The notes below the pieces were generated by a model. It did no database searches, was not told the DNA's origin, and was given only the letters and a program-made list of their open reading frames with translations. DNA of 64,000 nucleotides from Manis javanica (Eukaryota > Chordata > Mammalia > Pholidota > Manidae): contig NC_133169.1 of assembly GCF_040802235.1 (NCBI RefSeq), forward strand, positions 40,431,034 to 40,495,033, in the 5' to 3' direction. Both the position numbers and the translations under genes were made by a program. Below are positions 12,398 through 24,300 of this stretch, one piece after another. Position 1 is the first letter of the stretch, and every line of letters begins with the position of its first letter.

Positions 12398-12789
12398 TTT
12401 TTTGGTATCATTAATCTACAATTACATGAGGAACATTATGTTTACTAGACTCACCCCTTCACCAAGTCCCCCCACAAACCCCATTACAGTCACTGTCCAT
12501 CAGCGTAGTGAGATGCTGTGGACTCACTACTTGTCTTCTCTGAGTTGCACAGCCCTCCCCGTGCCTCCCCCCACATTATACATGCTAATCGCAATACCCC
12601 CTTTCTTCCCCCACCCCTTATCCCTCCCTGCCCACCCACCCTCCCCAGTCCCTTTCCCTTTGGTAACTGTTAGTCCATTCTTGGGTTCTGTGATTCTGCT
12701 GCTGTTTTGTTCCTTCAGTTTTTTCTTTGTTCTTATACTTCACATATGAGTGAAATCATGTGGTACTTGTCTTACTCCGCCTGCCTTAT

Positions 12790-15700
12790 TTCACTGAGCA
12801 TAATACTCTATAGCTCCATCCATGTTGTTGCAAATGGTATGATTTGATTTCTTCTGATGGCTGAATAATATTCCATTGTGTATATGTACCACATCTTCTT
12901 TATCCATTCATCTGCTGATGGACACTTAGGTTGCTTCCATTTTTTGGCTGTTGTAAATAGTGCTGCGATAAACGTAGGGGTGCATATGTCTTTTTCAAAC
13001 TGGGCTTCCGTGTTCTTAGGTTAAATCCCTAGAAGTGGAATTCCTGGGTCAAATTGTATTTCTATTTTGAGCTTTTTGAGGATAGTCCATACTGCTTTCC
13101 ACAATGGTTGAACTAATTTACATTCACAGCAGCAGTGTGGGAGGGTTCCCCTTTCTCCACAACCTCACCACCAACTTTTGTTGTTGTTTGTCTTTTGGTT
13201 GGTGGCAATCCTTACTGGTGTGAGGTGATATCTCATTGTGGTTTTAATTTGCATTTCTCAGATGACTAGTGATGTGGAGCATCTTTTCATGTGTTTGTTG
13301 GCCATCTGAATTTCTTCTATGGAGAACTGTCTGTTCAGCTCCTCTGTCCATTTTTTAATTGGATTACTTGCTTTTTGTTTGTTGAGGTGCCTCATTATTT
13401 GTTTGTCAACCCATTATCGGATCTGTCATTATATTCTCCAATACTGTAGGATGCCATTTTGTTCTATTGATGGTGTCCTTTGCTGTATAGAAGGTACTCA
13501 GCTTGATATAGTCCCACTAGTTAATTTTTGTTTTTGTTTCCCTTGCCCGGGGAGATATGTTCATGAAGAAGTTGCTCATGTTTATGTCCAAGGGATGTTT
13601 TCCTATGTTTTTTCCAAGAGTTTTATGGTTTCATGAATTACATTCAGGTCTTTGATCCTTTTCAAATTTACTTTTGTGTATGGGGTTAGGCAATGAACCA
13701 GCTTAATTCTCTTACATGTAGCTGTACAGTTTTGCCGACACCATCTGTTGAAGAGACTGTCATTTCCCCATTGTATGTCCATGGATCCTTTATCATATAT
13801 TAATTGACCATATATGTTTGGGTTAATGTCTGGGGTCTCTATCTGTTCCACTGGTCCGTGGGTCTGTTCTTGTACCAGTACCAAATTGACTTGATTACTG
13901 TGGCTTTGTAGTGGAGCTTGAAGTTGTTTAGCGAGATCCCCCCTGCTTTATTCTTCCATCTCAGAATTGCTTTGGCTATTCGGGGTCTTTGGTGTTTCTA
14001 TATGAATTTTTGAACTATTAGTTCCAGTTCGTTGAAGAATACTGTTGGTAGTTTGATAGGGATTGCATCAAATCTATAGATTGCTTTAGGCAGGATGACC
14101 ATTTTGACAATATTAATTCTTTCTAGCCAAGAGCATGGAATGAGTTTCCATTTGTTAGAGTCCTCTTTAATTTGTCTTAAGAATGTCTTGTAGTTTTCAG
14201 GGTATATATAGGTCTTTCATTTTCTTGGTTAGGTTTATTCCAAGGTATTTTATTCTTTTTGATACAATTGTGAATGGAATTGTTTTCCTGATTTCTCTTT
14301 CTGTTAGTTCATTGTTTGTGTACAGGAAAGCCACAAATTTCTGTGTATTAATTTTTATCCTGCAACTTTGCTGAATTCCACTATTAGTTCTAGTAGTTTT
14401 GGAGTGGAGTCTTCAGAAGTTTTTATGTACAATATCATGTCATCTACAAATAGTGAGAGTTTGACTTCTACTTTGCCAATCTGGATTCCTTGTATTTCTT
14501 TGTTTTGTCTTATTACCATGGCTAGGACCTCCAGTACTATGTTGAATAACAATGGTGAGAGTGAGCATCCCTGCCTTGTTACCAATTGTAAAGTAAAAGT
14601 TTTCAGCTTCTCGCTGTTGTGTATGATGTTGGCTGTGAATTTATCATATATGGCCTTTATTATGATGCGTTACTTGCACTCTATACCCATTTTGTTGAGA
14701 GTTTTTATCATGAATGGATGTTGAATTTTGTCAAATGCTTTTTCAGCATCTATGGAGATGATCATGTGGTTTCTGTCCTTCTTTTCATTGATGTGGTGGG
14801 TGATGTTGATGAATTTTCAAATGTTGTACATCCTTGTATCCCTGGGATGAATCCCACTTGCTCATGGTGTATGATCCTTTTGATATATTTTTGAATTCCG
14901 TTTGCTAATATTTTGTTGAGTATTTTTGCATCTACGTTCATCAGGGATATTGGTCTGGAGTTTTCTTTTTTGGTGGGGTCTTTGCCTGCTTTTGGTATTA
15001 GGGTGAGGCTCCATAGAATGAGTTTGGGAGTATTCCCTCCTCTTCTATTTTTTGGAAAACTTTAAGGAGAATGGGTATTATGTCTTTCCTGTATGTCTGA
15101 TAAAATTCCAAGGTATATCCATCTGACCCAGGGGTTTTGTTCTTTGGTAGTTTTTTGATTACCACTTCAATTTCATTGCTGGTAATTGGCCTGTTTAGGT
15201 TTTCTGTTTCTTTCTGGTTCAGTCTTGGAAGGTTGTATTTTTCTAGGAAGTTGTCCATTTCTCCTAGGTTTCCCAGCTTGTTAGCATATAGGTTTTCATA
15301 GTACTCTCTAATAATTCTTTGTATTTCTGTGGGATCCGTCGTGATTTTTCCTTTCTCGTTTCTGATTCTGTTGATTTGTGTTGACTCTCTTTTCCTCTTA
15401 ATAAGTCTGGTTAGAGGCTTATCTATTTTGTTCATTTTCTTGGTTCAGCTCTTGGTTTCATTGATTTTTGCTATTGTTTTATTCTTCTCAATTTTATTTA
15501 TTTCTTCTCTGATCTTTATTATTTCCATCCTTCTGCTGACTTTAGGCCTAATTTGTTCTTTTTCCAATTCCAATAACTGTGAGTTTAGACTGTTTATTTG
15601 CGTTTGTTCTTCCTTATTTAAATATGCCTGGATTACTATGTACTTTCCTCTTACGACTGCTTTCTCTGCATCCCACAGAAGTTGGGGCTTTGTGTTGTTC

Positions 15701-16498
15701 TTGTCATTTATTTCCATATATTGCTGTATCTCCATTTTAATTTGGTCATTGATCCATTGACTATTTCGAAGCGTGTTGTTAAGCCTCCATATGTTTGTGA
15801 GCCTTTTTGCTTTCTTTGTACAATTTATTTCTAGTTTTATAACTTTGTGGTCTGAAAAGTTGTTTTGTAGAATTTCAATCTTTTTGAATTTACTGAGGCT
15901 CTTTTTTGGCCTTTTATGTGGTCTGTTCTGGAGATTGTACCATGTGCACTTGAGAAGAATGTGTTTCCTGTTGCTTTTGGGGGTAGAATTCTATAGATGT
16001 CTATTAGGTCCATCTGTTCTAGTGTGTTGTTCAGTGCCTGTGTGTTCTTTAGAGTGAGTGGTGTGTTGAAGTCTCCTAGAATGAATGCATTGCATTCTAT
16101 TTCCTCCTTTAATTCTGTTTGTATTTGTTTCACATATGTTGGTGAGCCTGTATTGGGTGCATATATATTTATAATTATTATATACTCTTGTTGAACTGAG
16201 CCCTTTATCATTATGTAATGTCCTTCTTTATCTTTTGTTACTTTCTTTATTTTGAAGTCTATTCTGTCTGATACTAGTATTGCAATACCTGATTTTTTCT
16301 CTCTGTTGTTTGCATGAAATATCTTTTTCCATCCCTTGTATGTGTTTGGGTTTCAGGTGAGTCTCTTGTTAGCAGCATATAGATGGGTCTTGCTTTTTTA
16401 TCCATTCCATTACTCTGTGTCTTTTGATTGGTGCATTAATTACATTTACATTTAGGGTGATTATTGAAAGATATGTACTTATTACCATTGCAGGCTTT
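12790..16498 (-). pseudogene. L1 ORF2 (endonuclease-reverse transcriptase), broken
   Basis: ORF2p nicks target DNA and reverse-transcribes L1 RNA. The start codon would be at 16496-16498. The endonuclease region lies at about 16480-15800 (blocks such as IINIYAPNTGSPTYVKQIQTEL and ALNNTLEQMDLIDIYR). The linker and fingers lie at 15735-15000 ([36 protein letters not shown]). The palm lies at 14585-14355 with [19 protein letters not shown] and the active-site loop reading [10 protein letters not shown] in place of the usual FADD. The C-terminal region runs on to about 12790. Many stops and shifts separate these pieces. Confidence 0.88.
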
Positions 16499-16799
16499 GG
16501 ATTTGTGTTTACCAAAGGTTCAAGGTTAGCTTCTTTAATATCTAACTGTCTAACTTACCCCCTTATTGAGCTATTATAAACACAGTCTGATGATTCTTTA
16601 TTTCTCCCCCTTCCTATTCCTCTTCCTCCATTCTTCATATGTTAGGTGTTTTATTATTACTCTTTTGTGTTTCCTTTGACTGCTGTTGAGACTAGTTGAT
16701 TTTAGTTTTTGCCCTTAGTATTTGGCTGGTCTGCTGTCTTTGCTGTGATTTTATTTTCTCTGGTGACATCTTTTTAGTTTTATGAGTGTTTCCACCTAG

Positions 16800-17636
16800 A
16801 GTAGTCCCTCTAAAATACCTTGTAGAGGTTGTTTGTGGAAGGCAAATTCCATCAACTTTTGCTTTTATGGGAACTGTTTAATCCCTGCTTTATATTTAAA
16901 TGATAATTGTGCTGGATACAGTATCCTTGGTTCAAGGCGCTTCTGTTTCATTGCATTAAATATATCATGCCATTCTCTTCTGGCCTCTAAGGTTTCTGTT
17001 GAGAAGTCTGATGATAGCCTGATGGGTTTTCCTTTGTAGGTGACCTTTTTTCTCTCTCTGGCTGCCTTTAATACTCTGTCCTTGTCCTTGATCATTGCCG
17101 TTTTAATTATTATGTTGTCCTCTTTGGTTCCCTTCTGCTGGGAGTTCTTAGTGCTTCCATCATATAAGCGACTGTTTCCTCCCCCTTTTTGGGGAAGTTT
17201 TCAGCAATTATTTCTTCAAAGACACTTTCTATCCCTTTTTCTCTCTGTTCTTCTTCTGGTAACCCTATAATGCAGATGTTGTTCCATTTGGATTGGTCAC
17301 ACATTTCTCTTAACATTCTTTCATTCCTGGAGATCCTTTTATGTCTCTCTGCCTCAGCTTCTCTATGTTCCTATTCTCTGATTTCTATTCCATTAGCGGC
17401 ATCTTTCACCTCATCCAGTCTGCCCTTAAATCCTTCCAGAGATTGTTTTATTTCTGTATTCTTCCTCCCAACTTTGTCGATTAGCTGTTGCATATTTCTC
17501 TGCACTCCATCAGAATGGTTATGACCTTTATTTTGAATTCTTTTTCAGGAATACTGGTTAAATCTATCTCCCCAGGCTCCTTCTCAGGGGTTGTCTGGGA
17601 TATTCTTGTCTGGGTCAAATTCTTCAGCCTTTTCAT
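16800..17636 (-). pseudogene. L1 ORF1, broken
   Basis: The start ATG is at 17634-17636. Fragments of the coiled-coil and RRM region (17316-17110, with WNNICIIGLPEEEQ) and of the C-terminal domain (17095-16865, with PIRLSSDFSTETLEARREWH) lie in different frames, so no full protein is possible. The product would be the L1 RNA-binding chaperone. Confidence 0.85.
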
Positions 17637-18464
17637 GATCATAGAGATAGTCATGGGCAGTTGGCATGTGTTTCAGCTAGGAGAACAAAGTCCCTTCTTG
17701 CTTGCTGGTTGCCTTCCTCTCCTGGGAGAATGTCCACCTGTAGAAGCTTGTGCTGGGCAGATGCAGGCTGACAGAGCCTCTGAATCTGGCCCCAGTGGCT
17801 GCCGAGGAGGCTCAGGGTGGTAGCTGTGGGTGTGGCAGCTTCCAGGCTGCTCCTCTGCTATGGCGGGGCCATGCTGGAGGGGGAATGGACAGGAGGCTGT
17901 TTATTGCAGTGAGGAGCCTGAGAGCTGTACTGCCTCCCGGAGAGTTAGGGCACCCAGAGTGCCCTGGGGTTCCCAGCTGTTGAGCTGAGTGTGCCAGGGC
18001 AGTTCCATCCAGCTATGAGGCCCCTGCGTAAGACTTTCAAAAAGCACTCACTTTTCTTTTGTTCCAGGGATGATGGCTGTGGGGACCCGCTCACAGGTTT
18101 TACTGTTCTGTTTCCCTATTATCCAGCACAACACACACTGTGTGTCTGTGCTCCTGGTGTGGATGACTAGGGCTGGGTATTTAGTATTCCTGAGCTCTGA
18201 CTCCTTCCCCACTCTGACTCCTTTCCTCCCACTGGGGAGCTGAGGTTGGGGGGGCACTCAGGTCCTGCTGGGCCGTGGCTTGTATCTTACCCCCTTCATG
18301 AGGTGCTGGATTCTCACAGATGTATATGTAGCCTGGTTGTTGTGCTGTATCTTCTGGACTCTCTTTTAGGAATAGTTGTATTTGTTGTATTTTCAAAAAT
18401 ATATATGGTTTTGGGAGGAGATTTCTGCTGCTCTACTCATGCTGCCATCTTGGCTCCTCCAGCC

Positions 18465-18473
18465 TAGAGTGAT
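18465..18473. repeat. L1 target-site duplication, 5' side
   Basis: TAGAGTGAT, the second copy of the duplication flanking the 12398-18464 L1. Confidence 0.8.
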
Positions 18474-21400
18474 ATTTGAAAAACAAATTAATAATCTTTA
18501 GTCCTTTTCCAGTTATGACATCCTTACCCCATGTTGGACTTATTTGGTGAATTTTGGCTTTGGTGAATTTAGCTTTGGTTGGACTTCTTTGGTGAATTTT
18601 AACAGTGTCACAATTAGTGCTTTGAAGGAAGCATTAGAGCAATTTTTCTATCTGCATTATGAAAGTTCCAAATTGAGAAATAATTTAAATTACACTGTAG
18701 ATTTCCAAGCCATAGAGGGAACAATGGACAACAATATAGATAAAGATGATGCGCAAAAATCATTAGATCCAAGTTTTTGGAATTCTCAGAACCATAGATG
18801 TGCTCAACATTCACATGGTCACACAACTTAGAACATAAACATTCATTCACTCCTGATTAAAATGCAACATTAAATAAACCACACTGTGCACCACTATTTT
18901 GCCACGTGAGGGAGCCCACTAGGATATATTCCCAGGGATACACCAGAGAAAAGGCCACAGCTCAGGAGCCAGAGTGTGAGGAGTGAAATAGTCATGCCAC
19001 AGCCACATGCCTCTGTTCATTCCAGGTTAGTAAGTTTTCAAACAGAAATACATTCATGGTTACCAAGAGAATTATGCCCACCTCTTGGTCCACTGTTTTC
19101 TCAGAGGACAATATGTAATAAATTGAAAATTACTTGATGCGCTTTGAAATACTAAAGGAGGACTTCAGACAACACCAACTCCTTTATCTTCTCCCAAATA
19201 CCATGTATAACGGCATGAAAAAGCTACGTAGAAAAAGACGACCTGGGAATCATCAGAACATTAGAAGTTTGAATCATCAGGCAAGTAGGGTTGCTGGGCT
19301 TCGTAAGTCTGTACTAAAGTAAGTGGAGGAATAAAGCCTCCGTGAGCTACGTGTGACCAGCTGTTGCAAGAAATCCTCCGTGTTTGAAAAAGTAAATGTC
19401 AAGCAGTTAGCTGAGACATGCAACATCTAAACTTCCTCTAAAGTGTTTGCTTTACTTCAAGGTTTTCTTCCTCCCAGATTGCCAGGATAGGACAGCAGGC
19501 TCTTTGGCAAGTGTCAGACTCTCTGTCCACAGAGTGTCCCCAACAGGGGTCACCTATGAGCCGGGGTGTGTGAGAATGATTATCAAGAATTGTATGACTG
19601 TAGCACCCTTTATCATGGACATGGAAATAAATTTAAATCATGCTATAACAAAGCAAAAAGTATCTCATTAAACATCCTCACTAGGAAATCTTAGCTTCTA
19701 ATAATTAACATTGCCATGTCAATCATCATGCATAGAAAATAATAATGTGGCAACAATGTACGTAGTTGAGTCATCTTTTTCACTGTTTATATGTGGGAAA
19801 AAAGAAAATTGTAAAGCTCACTTAATTTCATCTTGTATAAAATGGGATCATATCGGTATGTAACTGTTTTGCTGTAGGGTGCAAAAGTGATTACAATCTA
19901 ATATTTAAATTAATTAGAAGACTGCCTGTCACATACTTTAATACAATTAGTATTATTTTGTAATATGAGCTATAAACCTGGTTTAGAGATGCAAGTTTTC
20001 ATGGAATCATAAACCTAGTGTCTATATTTTGTAATTGAAAGATCTAGAACGGGAGAGTAAAAGAAAATCTCCTGCATCAGAAAATATATTCTTGTTGAAA
20101 TGAATGCATTTAGTCTTGTGTATGTAATGCCACCCTAACTCTTGTTTGTCTTTAATATTAGTCAATTGTGGGTAGGTTTGGCCATTACAAGTGGTTGAGA
20201 AATAGGACATTGGAAGAAGAATTAGAAAAACGATTATTAGTCGACATTTTACAAATTCACATTCTAAATATGTCCTCTTAGAAGGGGGATTCTGTGAGCA
20301 GTCTTAAAAAATAAAGCACAGAGTTCTGACATCCTTGGGAAGAAATAATTGCAGAAGGATATACCCTATGAATTTATGGCAAAGGATGTAATAAAAACCT
20401 ATAGTATCTTGTTGAAGATTGTGTAAAAATTCTCCAAGTTTCCCTGCTTCCCAGTTTCCTAGCTCCAAAGTAAATGCTTGGCTGCTTCCATCTCAGCATT
20501 TTATCTGCTCCAGGCAAATCTCCCTCAGAGAGGTCAATTTAAAGAAGTACTTATATGAGGAGAGAAATCATCATTGCCTTGATAAACTTCTTGGTTTGAT
20601 TTACAAATTAATTCTGTAACACTCTGTGAATGGCACACTTCTAATATGGACTATCTAAAGGCATTACTGTCTTACCCAGAGTAGTTGTCTACTCCCCCTT
20701 CTCAACAACCTGAAAATGATTGACAATTGGGGCATTCATTTGAGATCCTACTTTTTTCTTTGATAAAGTAGTCACCAATACATATTTTGTAGATATTGAC
20801 AGTTGTGTATCAATAGGAACTTATAGTTTTGTCCACCCAACTAAATAATTTTATAGGGCTTTCATAAAATATTTTTCATTTTATTTTTCTCAGATACTAA
20901 ATAAATTACTTTGAAGATACATTTCTGCTATTGTGATGCTATAAACTGTCGCTCTGTTTCTACTTATCATAGTCAAATTTTTCTCAAGAATTTTACTGGT
21001 TAAGAGTGCTTTCATCCTGACACTAAAAATATGATAATGTGTGGGAATGAGTGTATGTGCAAGATCGTGTGAGTATGGATAAAAACATGGGTGAGTAAAT
21101 GTGCAAGCAGATTGTAAGGAGGGATTGATTTTCTCCCATATTCCATATTCTTATTTAATTTATCATCTATTACTACTATTTTTAATCAAAGTGATATTTC
21201 ATAGCTACTAAATGACTGCTGACGTTTTCCATCTTTCTCCCATAAATTTCATTTATCTGTATTAGTGTAACACATTTTATCATATAATTAAATGAAGAAG
21301 ATGATTTTACTTTTTGTGGATAAAGGAAGGTTCACACATTTGAATTCAATCAATATAATTATTCACTACCAGCAATACACCCACTTTATAGATGATAATT

Positions 21401-21863
21401 TCAAAGGAACCATAAATACAATCTCTGATATTAAGAAAAGTCCTTTAGCAAAGAAAAATTCAGTAATTACCTTCCACATATTTGAATTGCTTTTAAATTA
21501 ACTGTGATGTATCAATTATTTTATTTAGAATATTGAACTAATAACTCAGGATATATTTGGTAAAGATGTAGATTTCCTCAAAAAATATATAAAATCCTTT
21601 CCTTTTCTTTCTCTAATCTGCTCATCAAAATATATTCAGACACATGTAAGGAATGTCAGTTTGAGGAAGGCATAAACCCTAACACATATTGGGAAGAGTT
21701 AAAACATGCATGTCTTATAAACACAAAATAGATGAATTCATACAGGAATGATGTAGGAACTGTTAGAAGGAAGACAAACATGAGCCTGATGTGTGTCCTT
21801 ATCTTCCTTCATCCCTTGTAGAGTGAGATTCCGTGTGACTACAGTGTGAACAGACAGGGAAAC

Positions 21864-22924
21864 ATGACCCGCTGACCGCACTGACGGGCTTTTTCCTCCT
21901 GGAATTCTCTGACTCCAGGTACACACGAGCGGCACCTGGGCTGTTCGGTCGTGCCATTGCGGGCTAGCACAAGCCTCTCCTGCGGCGCACGGATCTGCTC
22001 TTGGTCGCTTCCGGCAGCTGTCCCCTCCGCGTACTGCTTCTCTCCCACTCCTGGGCCCGTGTCTCTGGGTCTGCGCCAGTTGGAGGAGCAACTGGCAGTC
22101 TGCTTAGTGCCATAAGGGGCTTCAGAGCTGCACTGCCTCCGTTTAGGGCGCCTAAGTTTCCCCGGTATTCCCAGCTTCTGGGACAACTTCATCCAGCTGT
22201 GGGGTCCCTGTCTTTTTAAGATTTGCAGAAAGCACTCACTTTTCTTTTGTCTCAGGGGCACCAGTTGCGGGGACATGCCCACAGGTTTTGCTTTTCCGTT
22301 TCTCTAATATCCAGCACCCTGTGCACCATATTTCTGCATTCCGGGTGTGGATTTCTAGAGCTGGTTGTTTAGCAGTCCTGGGTTTTCACTCCCTCCCCGT
22401 TCTGACTCCTTTCTTCCTGCCGGGTTTTGGGGTGGGGGGGCGTTCAGGTCCCGCCTGGCCGCAACTTGTATCTTACCCTCTTCGTGTGATGATGAGTTCT
22501 CGCAGATGTAGATGTATCCTGGCTGTTATACTGCATCCGCTGGTGTCTCTTTTAGGAATAGTTGGATTTAGCTTATTTTCATAAATATATATGTTTTGAG
22601 GAGGAGATTTCCTCTGAATTTCTCACCCCGCCATCTTTCCGTAATCCCACATGTTTACATTTTTAAAGACAGTACTGAGAATGCCGTCATTACAAGGACG
22701 GTCAAAAGCCTTTTCCACTTGTGTACCCCATCTTATACCTGTGACAACATTTACTGTGACAGGCACCACTGCATATCTGAAGTCAGTCCCTGATTCCCCA
22801 AATCTTGTGGACTTTTTGGTGTCTGCTTTCTATACTGTGTGTCCCTCCATCTATGAACCCAGTAATATACAGTCTAAGAAACAAAGAAATCAAGGCAGTT
22901 TGTGTAAGATTCTATGGAAATTAA
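21864..22924 (+). pseudogene. OR family 14-like pseudogene, middle replaced by L1 sequence
   Basis: The 5' piece (21864-21919) encodes only the N-terminal tail up to EFSDS and has a 1-base loss right after ATGACC. It stops abruptly at a junction with L1 5'UTR sequence. The 3' piece (about 22645-22924) resumes at the intracellular loop 3/TM6 boundary (TVLRMPSLQGRSKAFSTCVPHL) and runs through TM7 (SIYEPSNIQSKKQRN in a shifted frame) to the end. TM1-TM5, including the DRY motif, are missing. The paralogue at 28064-28974 keeps the middle, so the loss is specific to this arm. Confidence 0.88.
21920..22642 (-). mobile_element. L1 5'UTR fragment inside an OR pseudogene
   Basis: GC-rich antisense L1 5'UTR, matching the layout at 17640-18464 and 53900-54708 (GTTTCCCCGGTATTCCCAGCT, AAGCACTCACTTTTCTTTTGT, TGGATTTCTAGAGCTGGTTGTTTAGCAGTCC). 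It ends with the L1 5' terminus near 22640 (CACCCCGCCATCTTTC). Only the 5' about 720 bases of an L1 are present, with no ORF and no 3' end. Ordinary target-primed reverse transcription loses the 5' end, not the 3' end, so this is not a standard insertion. Confidence 0.85.
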
Positions 22925-23209
22925 GCCATATAGCTTCTCCAGGGGAAAACAATAGAACTAGTATCTATGAAACTAAATTCCATGTTTTAGCAAATTATGT
23001 ATGTTCCTTTTAATCTAGAACAGATATTGCTGTCTCTACATAACTAAAATGTTTGTTTTATTTGAAATGCTAAAGTGATATTGATAGTTTTATAATTATT
23101 TATCAATAGTCATAATCTCAGAACATATAAGTACTACATAATTGTTACCTAGAGTCTGTCTAAATAATGCAGGCTACAGAAATACTATGGCAGGTTTTTA
23201 AATGGCCTA

Positions 23210-23655
23210 CTGAAGATGTCTGCATTCGCATTGTTTTAATTGAGGAATGTTACATTACATGGCAAAAGGGACTTTATGAATATAATTAAATTAGAGACCA
23301 TAAATGAGATTATCCTGGGTTATCCAAATGGGCCTAATTTAACCACATAAACTTTAAAGAGTGTAGGATTTTTCCAAGCTTCATCAAAGAGAGATGATTC
23401 AATGGAAGGATGGTCCTCTACAGATGGCTTTGAAGGTGGGCGGTGGTCATGAGCCAAGGAATAGAGGAAGACTGGAAAATGCAAAGAAAATGATGCTCCC
23501 CTGGAGACCCAGTAAAAGAATGCAGCCATCCCAGCCTCTCCTGCATTCTGCCCAGGGTGACTGGTATCCAACTGCTAAATCACAGCACTGTAAAGTAATA
23601 AATGTTATTTTAAAGTACAGAGTTTGTGATAATTTGTTGTAATAACAGTAGAAAA
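23210..23655 (+). repeat. Ancient interspersed repeat downstream of OR14-like gene, copy 2
   Basis: Same block order as 10120-10605: GAAGATGTCTGCATTC, TTACATGGCAAAAGGGACTTTATG, GAGATTATCCTGGGTTATCC, AATGCAGCCATCCCAGCCTC, then TTAAAGTACAGAGTTTGTGATAATTTGTTGTAATAAC. Its matching position beside an OR14-like gene suggests the element predates the OR duplication. The right arm lacks it, being interrupted there by old L1 sequence. Confidence 0.65.
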
Positions 23656-23926
23656 CTTTTAATAACATATAATACTTCTCTCCATAAATATCTCAAAAAA
23701 TCTCTTAAATCACAATTTTTTGAGGGACAGGTGTGCAGACAATGAAACTAAAGTCTTAGGGAATGGTGAAGAATATTGAAGAGAACAAACCTACATCCAT
23801 ATTTTCATAATTTGCAGAAAATTTTGATTTTATGGTTATTTTTGCACTTATCCACTTTTATAAGTCAAATAATAAATAAGAAACAAATCTACTTTGCACA
23901 GTTAGTTTTAGTGGTATGTTATATTA

Positions 23927-23974
23927 CTGGGTTCAAAGATGGAGGGAACGCAGTATAGAAAGCAGACACCAAAA
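23927..23974 (-). pseudogene. Stray 48-base fragment of OR14 TM7
   Basis: GGGTTCAAAGATGGAGGGAA followed by (G)CAGTATAGAAAGCAGACACC matches the antisense TM7 region of the 28064-28974 OR pseudogene (about 28123-28170) with one visible mismatch over about 46 bases. No OR sequence flanks it on either side. Confidence 0.7.
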
Positions 23975-23984
23975 CTAGAGGAAC

Positions 23985-24300
23985 TAGTGGGTATTATGCT
24001 AAGTTAAATCAGTTAGAGAAAGAAAAATACTGTATGAGTCACTTATATGTGGAATCAAACAACAAAACTAACAAAACTGAAATAGATTCATCAACATGGA
24101 GAATAGACTGGTGGTTACCAAAATGGAGCAGGCTGGACAGAAAGCCGAATTAGGTGATGGTAAAATAAATTAGTGAGCATGTTTGATAGCTTTGAGTAAT
24201 GGTTACATGAGTCTATACACATGCCAAAATTCATCAAGCTATACCTGAAGATTTCTGCATTTTATTATATATACCTCAATAAAATATTAAAAATAGGAAG
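23985..24300 (+). mobile_element. L1 3'UTR fragment, sense
   Basis: Ordered L1 3' blocks in sense: ATGCTAAGTTAAATCAGTTAGAGAAAGAAAAATACTG-like segment, CACTTATATGTGGAATC, GGTTACCAAAATGGAGCAGG and the A-rich end TACCTCAATAAAATATTAAAAA near 24270-24295. No ORF. 24300-24590 is unassigned. Confidence 0.7.

Larger units (their letters stand above)
12398..18464 (-). mobile_element. Near-complete L1, minus strand, with target-site duplication
   Basis: About 6.07 kb. Read on the minus strand it has the 5' terminus (GGAGGAGCCAAGATGGCAGC-like) at 18464, a GC-richer 5'UTR to about 17640, ORF1 (about 17636-16800), ORF2 (about 16498-12790) and a 3'UTR ending in an A tract (TTTTTTT at 12396-12402). A 9-base duplication, TAGAGTGAT, flanks it at 12389-12397 and 18465-18473. 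ORF1 and ORF2 are interrupted by stops and frameshifts, so it is not autonomous. The paralogous arm near 40920-40940 has the uninterrupted target, confirming an insertion after the duplication. Confidence 0.92.
18474..23215 (+). repeat. Left arm of a large inverted duplication
   Basis: Aligns by eye, as reverse complement, with 27775-40925. Landmarks: 18495-18560 with 40835-40900 (CCCCATGTTGGAC-TATTTGGTGAATTTTGG); 18680-18840 with 40625-40790; 19360-19480 with 39960-40085; 19885-20010 with 30910-30975 plus 39470-39550; 20445-20640 with 30240-30425; the OR pseudogene 21864-22924 with 28064-28974; and 23090-23205 with 27785-27920. The arm without insertions is about 4.7 kb on each side. Divergence is substantial (many substitutions and small indels), so the event is not recent. 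Apart from the OR remnant I recognise no gene in the arm. Confidence 0.85.

Noticed and set aside
14183-16057. Several hydrophobic plus-strand open frames resembling membrane proteins
   Set aside because: They lie antisense to L1 ORF2. The same frames recur in the L1 at 50520-52561, as expected for a repeat, not for host genes.
18544-18850. Possible small gene, since frames on both arms of the duplication give similar peptides
   Set aside because: The similarity is explained by the inverted duplication; both strands are about equally open and no motif or start context stands out.
22001-22584. Open frames in the GC-rich part of the OR pseudogene
   Set aside because: This is L1 5'UTR in antisense; equivalent frames occur in the other L1 5'UTRs.
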